Assembly (NCBI GenBank): GCA_015680685.1 | Contig: MNCI01007988.1 | Span: 264,509 to 328,508 of the forward strand | DNA from: Gnetum montanum | Taxonomy: Eukaryota > Streptophyta > Gnetopsida > Gnetales > Gnetaceae | DNA: 64,000 nucleotides | Reading direction: 5' to 3' | Shown: in pieces, positions 56,038-64,000 of the stretch | Layout of the letters: the number at the start of each line of letters is the position of its first letter | How positions within the stretch are numbered: the first letter of the stretch is position 1 | The notes under the pieces: generated by a model | What the model was told of the DNA's origin: nothing | Databases searched by the model: none | The model's input: only the letters and a program-made list of their open reading frames with translations | Position numbers and translations under genes: made by a program

Positions 56038-58110
56038 TTGCCAATGTCTTTCAACCAATCAATAGTTTGGCCAATTAATTTGATAGACATGACATCAAGC
56101 CAACATGTAATGAGGGTTTATGACCGAAAAGGCCTTATTGTGGTTGAGCATAGGCAATGGTTTAGGCTAAGGGGGATAAGCCCAAATTTTACTATAATTG
56201 ATGAAAATTATTATAATTTCATCTAAACCAAAATCTAGGTAGGCTTGCTCATTCCATGTGCGAAGGCTGAATGCAAATGTGAATATGAGTTGATCCACCA
56301 TAATGGGAAGGAGTACATTCCTTTTCCATATGACAAAGTATCTTTAAATGACACACATAAATGCATCCTATGTCATTTAATCAAGATGGATGAGCAAGAT
56401 GTAGATTCAAGCTTAGAGGGCCAACACAAAGAACAAGATTAGTTCAAGGCAAAACCCGAACCTAATAGTTTTTTAGGAAGCCACTTTCAACAGTCAATTC
56501 CCCAAATTACCACACCAATGTTGGCCTCTCATATTTCTTCTATGGGGAAAGTCCCTCAACCTTTGTCTTCCATGTACCCTACCATGTTTGTGCCAACACC
56601 CATTATCATAGCACACCAGGAACAATCTGTGCCCCAATGGAAAACACTCTTTTCCTCTATGCCTTTTCCCATGGAACCTCAATTTTCATGGTCATCATCA
56701 GTGGTCTTGAACACTACCCATCCATTCTTTGTGTTGGTGGACCGCACAATGAAACCTCAATTGTTCCAAGGATTTCATATGTTGTTTGTTCCCTTCATCC
56801 CATAGGTGTTAGTAGAGACCTCATTTTCATTATTCAAGGCTATAATTCATCATAAGGTAACAAGCCTTTCAACTCACACAACAAATTTATGCGCAAATCC
56901 TAAAATCTCTAGGGATCCTCCAAGGCTTGGATCAGGCCTTCCAAATGATCTAAGACCTTATGGAAGAGTTGCTGAAGCTTAAAGCTTCAACAATCTAAAT
57001 AACTAAGATCATGGACTTCTATCAGGATGATCTTATCAATCCTACTATCCCATAAATAAATCTTCCCCCAAGAATCTCCATAACTCATTTTACTAAATAT
57101 AATGATGAGGGTGACCCCAGCACTCATGTCATCATCTTTGCATTGAGTGTCCATTACTATAGGCTTGGCTTCACACCATAATGAAAATCTTCCCTATGTC
57201 TCTTACTACGAAGGAATTGGATTGGTACCGTGCATTGCCATGAGGATCTATATCCTTACTTGAAGACTTGAATTCACAATTTGCGAACCACTTCAAGTAT
57301 AACTTGAAGCTAGAAACCATCCTTGACCAACTGATGAAAATCAAACAATGGTCCCTTAAACTAGTTTAGAAGTTCATCCAAAGATAAAATGCTCTACTAA
57401 ATAAGATTCTAGAACTCATAGGTAAAATTCATGTTTTGGACATCTTCAAGGGGATGATCAATAACTTTATCAAGTCAAAAATTTATTATCTAGATCTGTA
57501 GACATTCAGTCAAGCCTTTTCCTAGATCTAGAACATAGAGGATGCTACTAAGGCTAGCCATGACCCCTTCTACATGGCATATAAGAACTAACACACTCGG
57601 AAGAATAAGTAGAAGGGGAGGCAAAAACATGTAGCCATGGCCACTATGGCCAAAGAAAACAAGATCACACACGGGACAAAAATAAATCAACCTAAGGTCC
57701 CTACAACCAACAACCAACCATCAACATCCAGGGCCTTTCCGTTAGGTAACACAAGGTCTAACTTTGAAAGAAAAGATCAGTCAATGTACACTAGATTATC
57801 CTTAAAATTGTCTAAAATACTTGAATAATTACTAAATAATAGGAGGATCTAGTATAAGAAAATGAAAAAGAATGCCTGGAAGATGCATGATCGATTATGC
57901 AAGATTGTAAAGAACCCCACTTTGGCAACCACAGATGATTCCCTTGTACCCAAGTACTTTAAACTTGATCATTTCTACCACTATTATTAGCTACCAGGTC
58001 ATGATACCAACTTCTACCTAGCCTTAAAGGGTGACTTGTAAAAGATGATAGATAACCTCAACCCAGTTAAGCCACAAAACTAGTCCATGTAGGTCTAAAA
58101 GGACCTATTA
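56038..58110 (+). pseudogene. gag: gag of element G
   Basis: Tat-type gag related to A and B. N-terminal part 56038-56442 with CEYELIHHNGKEYIPFPYDK (B has REYEFIHKGGCEFIPSAFD) and a Pro-rich part to 56805. The capsid region near 57000 reads MDFYQDDLINPTIP, ITHFTKYNDEGDPSTHVIIF and the later FIQR-like segment, in several frames. A basic segment (57637-57828) and a Cys-rich knuckle region near 57970 follow. Heavily broken. Confidence 0.8.
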
Positions 58111-58730
58111 AATGATGACAAAAATCCTTAAACCATAGCAAAATTCAACATGAGAAACAACTCCAGACCTACATAGGAGTTGTTCATGATTCAAATATAT
58201 CCTTGCAATGATAGGGGTCCTTCAACTTTGTCTAGTTCAAGGTCCCCTTTTGTTGTAAGGATACCATCATCTATGCCTCCTAAGAAATATTTTCTAGTTA
58301 GAGTGCTCCTTCCCACTACAACCAAATCAACAACTACAACTGAATAATGTCCTCCCATGGTGGCTAATGCTATGACTTCTTCATAGTCCAACAACAAGAA
58401 ATCACCAACCAAACAATGTAAGAAGTCCACACTAGAGCCAAAAAAAAAAAGAGATAACAAGAAGGCTAAAGCATGGAAGGAGGTTGATCCACTAAAGCCC
58501 ACTCCTATTTTATCCATCTCCATGAGCTCTAACACTTAGGCTACTTTGACTAGTTAACTAAGGAAGGATCCCAGGACACAAAGGAAGGGGAAAAGACTAA
58601 GAAACAACTATTAAAGCATGAAGTTCACATCCTAGGGCGCATGGAAGAAATCAAGATCAATAAGAATGAGAAGCCAACAACCAAAAACAAAGATTTCCTC
58701 AATGTAATGGAATAGAAGAACACTTCCCTT
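58111..58730 (+). pseudogene. gag-protease linker of element G
   Basis: Proline/serine/threonine- then lysine-rich segment, parallel to 4041-4742 in A. No domain recognised; the minus-strand frames here are shadows. Confidence 0.5.
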
Positions 58731-58733
58731 AGC

Positions 58734-59593
58734 ATGTATGACCTAGTAATGACTTCTGTTGCTGACTGTGAGGTCCTAGTAAGAATGTTATCTTCTATTC
58801 CCATCATCAAGGACATCCCTACTAGTGAAGAGTCCATCCACAAAATGATGGTACCACCTTTACCAAGAAAACAAGTGAAGTTAATGGCACTAGTGTTTCA
58901 TGACAGTGATGTCAAAACTAATCCTTAGGATGATGAGACAATGAAGGCTCATTTGTTCATAACAATAAGAGTAGGGAAATAAAAGGTACATAGCGTGCAT
59001 GTGGATGATAGGAAAATCACTAAAATTATACCCTATATCATTGTTGAGCATTTGTACCTAGTGGAACACATGCAACATACCTCAACTTCACCTCTCAAAT
59101 CCTTTAATGGATCTCAGGTTGTAGTTAAAGGCTGAATCTCTTGAACTTCATAATAGGGGAAAAATTCCCCATAATAGCCAATTTATTAGTGCTAGAAAAG
59201 ACATCAAGATTCATTCTCATCTTGGGGAGGCCTTGGCTAGCTTAATTACAAGCTATTTTTTTACCCATCCATGAAGAAAATCACCAAACTTATGAGGGAG
59301 GTGAAATAATTATCCATGATGACAGTGGAGTTTCCTTGGTAGTCAACAATGTTGGCATAGAGAAAGGGTCTGAAGTGGAGTTTCAGGAGGAAATTCTTAT
59401 TATCAATGATGAAGTCCAAAGGCATGATAGAGAAGAAGAGGCCAAAATTGACAATAATGAAACCCTAGAGGCATCATGGGAAGAGCTCCAATTCGATGTG
59501 ATTAGTGAAGGAAATGGAAAATACAAGAACATGCAATGTAGGTCCTACACCTGTCCTAATCTTTTGAAGATTAGGAAACACTTGCATGATTGA
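58734..59593 (+). pseudogene. pro: protease region of element G, active site lost
   Basis: Homologous to the A and B proteases: MYDLVMTSVADCEVLVRML at the start, and the active-site stretch near 59000 now reads HVDDRKITKIIPYIIVEHLY where A has VDDGAAINVIPFSIIKKLGL, so the DDGA signature is gone. LILGRPWLA-like residues remain near 59220. The last open piece (59336-59593) is acidic and ends ISEGNGKYKNM, like the end of the A protease. No RT follows. Confidence 0.8.
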
Positions 59594-60184
59594 ATGTAGG
59601 TTTGTTATTTTCTTGCTCTATAACCATAACCATGTGGCCTTCTCTTTTGTTTTCTTAGACTAATTTAACCTTTGTTTACACGTACCATTTTTGCATTACT
59701 TTATTTTACCTTTTTAAAGCCTTATTTATCACATAACCCATAATTTACTTTTATTTATAGTTTACATTTTTATTCCTTGTCTATTTTAAACATAAAGCCT
59801 GAAAATGACATAAAAATTTTAAAACTTGAAAATCTATAAAATTTTTAAAACATAAAACTTACAAAAAGTTTTTCCTTTGATGCACAAGCCTACTAAGGTC
59901 TGAAATTTGCAAATTAAAATGGTTCACCATGGCCTAAAACTTGAAAAATGCAACAACTTGGCATGGCCTAAAACTAGTAAAATGTAATGGCCCATCATGG
60001 CTTAAAACTGGAAAAATGGAATGGCCCATGATGGCCTAAAATTGGCAGTGAATGGCCTGCTATGGCCTAAAAAAATGACAATGCATGGCCTGCCATGGCC
60101 TAAAATTGGCAACACATATTGCCTTCCATGGCCTAAAAATTGAAAAACATAATGGCTTGCCTAAAATACCACCAAGACAATTCA
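59594..60184 (+). repeat. spacer and tandem repeat of element G
   Basis: AT-rich spacer, then an array (59920-60165) of 25-37-bp units based on CATGGCCTAAAACT and AATGGCC, ending at the 3' LTR. In A and B the corresponding place is the protease-RT spacer, but here the LTR follows directly, so RT, RNase H and integrase are missing. TTTTGTTTTCTTAG near 59645-59659 is acceptor-like. Confidence 0.75.
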
Positions 60185-60953
60185 TGTTGTAACCTATTAC
60201 CTTCACCATCCAACTTGAGGGAAGATTTTATTGTAAATGTAAGATTTGTGATCCATGAGCTACAATCTTACATACTTTAACATTTTGGGGATGAAACATG
60301 CCTCATAAGTTGCTACTACCTAACTTCCCAAGTGAAAAAAGTAATGTCATGCCTATATTTGGCCATGGAAAGGCTAAAAATACCTTGGGAACTACAAAAT
60401 TTGGTATTTTCATGGGTTTTATGGTGGTTATGGCCTTGACTACGCTGGAGCTACACACATCTAATGTTAAAGCTATTAGGTTTTTCATTTTTCTAGCAAT
60501 GGCCAATGTAGTCATCACAATTTCTAGTAGTTGTAGCATGGCTAGCATAGTCATCTCAAATTCTCAACAATCTCCACATGGCAAATGTAGTCACCATATT
60601 TCCCAACAGATTTTAACAATACCAGTGTAGCTCTTCAAGGCTAGCATAGTTGAGGTGAAGCCAGTGTAGTGACAAAAGTCTATTTATGAAACATCACAAA
60701 ATTTTGGGTCTCAACATCTCAAATACAAATTTGGCTAAGTGTCAAAATAATGGCACTTTGACCAAATTTTTTCTAACTACTAAGTTATGTGTCCCACGTG
60801 TAACAAAGGGTGAGCGTAGCAACTAGAGTTAGGAAAATTTTTGAACTTTTTTGGTCACTTCTAGACTTAGAAATTTTTCTAAATTTTTCTCATAGTCCCA
60901 CCTACTACACTACCACATGGCACTTGATTCATGTTTTTCACTAACCCTAGCCC

Positions 60954-60961
60954 TATAAATA
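60954..60961 (+). promoter_or_regulatory. TATA box of LTR G/H
   Basis: TATAAATA in CTAGCCCTATAAATACCCATG, matching the promoter of LTRs A and B. Confidence 0.75.
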
Positions 60962-60987
60962 CCCATGGATCCCTAACATTTTAATGG

Positions 60988-61200
60988 TTTGCATTCCTAG
61001 GCGGTTGGCATTCTTAGATAGTTGGCATTCCCAGGTGGTTGGCATTCCTAGATGGTTGGTGATTCATAGGTGGTTAGCATTCCTAGGTAGTTGGCATTCC
61101 TAGATGGTTTTCATTCCTAGGAAGTTAACATTCTCAAATGGTTGTCATTTCTAGGCAGTTGACATTCTTAAATAGTTGGCATTCCCAAGCGGTTGGGATT
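60988..61200 (+). repeat. tandem repeat in LTR G/H downstream of the TATA box
   Basis: About twelve units of roughly 17 bases, GGTTGGCATTCCTAGAT and variants. It starts about 30 bases downstream of the TATA box, so the LTR transcript would start at or near its edge. Confidence 0.88.
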
Positions 61201-61940
61201 CCTTGGATGTGAGCATTTTTAGCAATTGGCATTTAGCATCCTTAGGTGAATGAGATCTTGATGCATCGGTAGAGTGGCAAAGTTACATTCTATGATCCAT
61301 CGTAGCCCCACCATAGCCTTATAGGACACCAAAACCCATGATACATTGCAGCAGCCAACCCAGTAGGCATGGTTCATCATAGTGAGCACCAGAATTCATG
61401 GCTCATAACCATTGAGACTATGACTATGCTCCCACTATGCTTGTTGTACACTGTGTACCATCTAATACCCTTTTGGAGTTAACTATGCTCCCATTTGGGG
61501 TAGTGTTCCATTTCTCTCTCCCATTTCTAGCATTTTCTTACATTTTTCTTACATCTTTTTGCACTTTTTCATGCATCATCATGCTATACTACGCTCAAGT
61601 AATAGTCTTTGTGGGTTGAGACCCTAATTTTGGTCAAAACCCTTAGCTATACTCATCCCCATTCCTTAGCTATGCTCTACACTTAGCACCACAAAACACT
61701 ATTTTGACCCTTAGCACCATTTTTGTGTTGTTTGCATTTGCATTTCAGCTAACAATGCCATCCCTGGTTACATCCAATACCTTGGTTGTAGTCAACAAAG
61801 TCCCTATTTGATCGACAAGACCATCCAAGGCACTCCATCCTTTTTTTCTAGCAAGGGCCTCGTGTAGAGGTGGGGTTAGGTTGTGCACCCATGAACCCCT
61901 CATTGTTCCAGCTACTGATGTTTTTGGTCATTATAGTTTT

Positions 61941-61958
61941 TGGCACTAGAAGGAGGGC
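61941..61958 (+). other. primer binding site of element H
   Basis: TGGCACTAGAAGGAGGGC, identical to that of A, six bases after the LTR end. Confidence 0.8.
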
Positions 61959-62139
61959 CTCGCCATGGTTGGAGTAGGTTGGACCCTATCATCAATTCCC
62001 TTGGAACCCCATTGGACAAAAGCCAAAGCGTATCTTTGGCACTTGACCAAAATTTTAGGTGCATGGGAGAGCGTAGTTGGCTCTTAAAATAGAGCGTAGC
62101 CAGCTCTACCATAGTGAGCGTAGCACTAGAGTTAGCCAT

Positions 62140-62385
62140 TTTCAACAACTTTCATAGTTAGAATTTTTTTTTCCATTTCCATACTTAGCATTTTTTCTAC
62201 ATTTTCATACTTAGTCAGATTTTTTATAGTTTTACACTTAGTCAATTTTTTATAGTTTCCATACTTAGCCATTTTTCTACATTTTCACTTAGCCATTTTT
62301 CTAAATTTTTAGCCATTCTTTTGCTACTAGCAAACTTAGTCATTTTTCTACAGTTTTTGAAGTTAGCCATTTTTTGCAAATAGCA
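62140..62385 (+). repeat. leader repeat of element H
   Basis: Loose tandem repeat of TTTTCTACATTTTCATACTTAG / CACTTAGCCATTTTTCTA units of 25-35 bases. Confidence 0.75.
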
Positions 62386-62403
62386 AATCTCACAACCTGA
62401 TCT

Positions 62404-64000
62404 GTGAACATGAATCCAAATCAATCTTCCATGTTAGTGTCTAATACATTTGAAACCATGATCTACCCAAAGAATGTTGTACTAAGCCATGAAAAATACA
62501 ATTTTTTTGGTGTCAAAATCCAAGTAGGATTACCAATGAATTGCCTTAACTTGGAGCAAAATAGGACTATGAACAATTCCACTAGGAAGGACGGGAGTAC
62601 AACCCCTCCTTGTTTGACATAATCCAATTCATGGAGTCCTACCACCATCTATTGTCCCAACTCATTCATGCAAACAAACATGATGTAGGGACAATCTATG
62701 AAGAAGATTCACAAGAGGAAGAAGATGAGTTCGAGGCCTAAGCCAAATGTGAGAGCCCCCTCTACATTGTCTTCCAACAACTACTTCCTAGTACAAACCT
62801 TCCTCAGTTCAAACCACTTGTCCTCTCTGAGATGGTGACCATGCCAATTCAGCCTTCCTTGCAAGTGACTATTGCATTTTCCCAACCTTATGCTCATGTA
62901 GAGGCCACCTCATAGCCCCAGACAACTTAGGAATCCTATATCTTTCTTGTCTCATCGACATCCATGGCATCCATCCAATCCATTCATGTGTGTCCTACCT
63001 CAGTTTCCATGCCCATCACTTAATTGATGAGTCAACTAAACTCGTCTGATATGACATTAAACTAGCAATGACCATCTGCTACGATGTTAAATTGGTAATG
63101 ACTATCCACTATGATGTTAAATTGGCAACAATCGTCTATTATGACATTAAACTGGCAAACTTTACTACTAACAATCCAACCCTATGCTATGCAACCAACA
63201 TAAGCCTAGCCAATGCAAATGGTTGGCACATCCCCAAGCTTGGATTAGGCATTTCAACTGATCCAAAGTTTCATGGAGGAGATCAACCAACTCAAAGTTG
63301 CCTCCTCTAAAACCATCAACGTGGTAGACTTCTATTGGGATGATCCCATAAGTCCTACGGTCCCACCCCTGACTCTTCCAACTGGGGTCTAGCTACCTCA
63401 ACTCATCAAGTACAATGGTAAAGTGAATTGCAATGCAAACTTGGTCAAATTTTGATCTAAGTGCTTACTCCTTCAAGCCTAGGCACAAGCCATCATGTGT
63501 GTGTTCTCCATGTCACTCACTAGAAAAACCTTAGATTGGTATCATGTGCTACCCAAGGCCTCAATCTCTTCTTTGGAGGATCTCATAAGCCAATTTGTGA
63601 CACACTTTAGGTACAACCTAAAGCCTGAAGCAACCCTCAACCAACTCATGCAAGTCAAGCAAGGGACCCTAGAGCCCATGCCAAAATTCCTCCAATGCTA
63701 GAACACCAGATTGATTGAAATGCATGAATTCCTAGTAGAGACACACCTACTGGTCATCTTCAAAGGTGTAGTGAACAACTTCATCAAGTCCAAATTGTAT
63801 TACTTAGCTGCAAAATCCCTTAGCCAAGCCTTTGCCCAAAAAAAGGGCATAGAGAAGGTAGTGCAATCTTGCAATGATCTAGCCTACATGGCCTATAGAA
63901 AGAAACATGCACATAAGGAAAATGAAATAGTGGCAATAGTGGCCATAAGCACAAAAGAAACCAACTATGGCCCGATGGCCAAGCAGCTCAAGGCCCTAGC
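62404..64000 (+). pseudogene. gag: gag of element H (partial, runs off window)
   Basis: N-terminal part from 62410 (ATGAATCCAAATCAATC) with KYNFFGVKIQVGLPMN, as in the gag of A (YNFICVKIQANIPID). The capsid region from about 63270 reads NVVDFYWDDPISPTVPPL, then LPQLIKYNG, MCVFSMSLTRKTLDWYHVLP, SISSLEDLISQFVTHFRYNL and VVNNFIKSKLYYLAAKSLSQ. It carries a tandem repeat at 63038-63160. Several stops. Confidence 0.82.
63038..63160 (+). repeat. tandem repeat inside gag of H (ATGACATTAAACT core)
   Basis: About four units of 30-36 bases: TGATATGACATTAAACTAGC, then CTACGATGTTAAATTGGTAA, CACTATGATGTTAAATTGGC and TATTATGACATTAAACTGGC. The core is the same as in the protease-RT repeats of A and B. Confidence 0.85.

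Larger units (their letters stand above)
60185..61935 (+). repeat. LTR shared by elements G (3') and H (5')
   Basis: 1751 bp. Matches LTR G over its first third; contains a TATA box at 60954, a tandem repeat of GGTTGGCATTCCTA type (60988-61200), CCATCCAAGGCACTCC near 61828 as in LTRs A and B, and ends TCATTATA before a clear PBS. It therefore has internal sequence of the same family on both sides. Confidence 0.82.
61936..64000 (+). mobile_element. Tat-related element H, 5' internal part (continues past window)
   Basis: Internal region following the shared LTR: PBS at 61941, leader with repeats, and gag. The rest lies outside the window. Confidence 0.82.

Noticed and set aside
58191-58535. 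114-codon minus-strand frame
   Set aside because: Shadow of the gag-protease linker of G; no protein similarity recognised.

Overview
This window looks like intergenic DNA from a large plant genome, built almost entirely from nested and decaying retrotransposons. I see no intact host gene, tRNA, rRNA or CRISPR array. The Tat-type Ty3/gypsy elements (retropepsin, RT, two RNase H domains, integrase), the gag domain typical of plant Ty1/copia elements, the plant env-like ORFs and two LINE types all point to a land plant. The low GC, deep nesting and LINE types make a gymnosperm plausible, but the species cannot be read from the sequence.

Layout. (1) 1-27370 is Tat-type element A: 5' LTR (cut by the window start), PBS, gag, protease, spacer, RT/RNase H, second RNase H, integrase, tandem repeats, PPT and 3' LTR. 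A second Tat element, B (9382-22462), sits inside A's integrase gene, flanked by the 5-bp duplication ctact/ccacc-like pair CTACT/CTACC. A's 3' LTR ends at 27370 against the pol of a third gypsy element, C (27371-30101), so the insertion order is C, then A, then B. (2) 30102-35700 holds AT-rich sequence, a duplicated hairpin unit, and an env-like/coiled-coil pseudogene between two possible LTR fragments. (3) 36430-37490 is a minus-strand LINE RT fragment. (4) 39024-45606 is copia-like element E, with both LTRs, gag and an env-like ORF but no pol. (5) 45640-48970 is a minus-strand LINE with an L1-type ORF1 plus endonuclease and RT remnants. (6) 50229-53927 is F, a relative of E with the same gag plus env-like layout, cut by the insertion of G. 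(7) 53928-64000 is a Tat-related LTR-internal-LTR-internal array (G and H). G carries gag and a dead protease but no RT or integrase. H runs off the window end.

Most notable: the large LTR of element A carries a piece of a host BAHD acyltransferase gene on the minus strand, next to a second gene-like frame, in both LTRs. E and F appear to be a copia family that lacks pol altogether and carries dense arrays of the motif AGACATCT/AGATGTCT, including a perfect 22-bp palindrome. The Tat elements carry minisatellites with a shared ATGAC-TTAAACT core, and those lying between protease and RT and after integrase are followed by splice-acceptor-like sites. Single N bases mark joins: one pair encloses a 197-bp perfect inverted duplication that looks like an assembly error.

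All coding regions are broken by stops or frameshifts, many of them C-to-T or G-to-A changes of the kind expected from decay of methylated DNA. All homology calls come from reading translated motifs, not from database searches.
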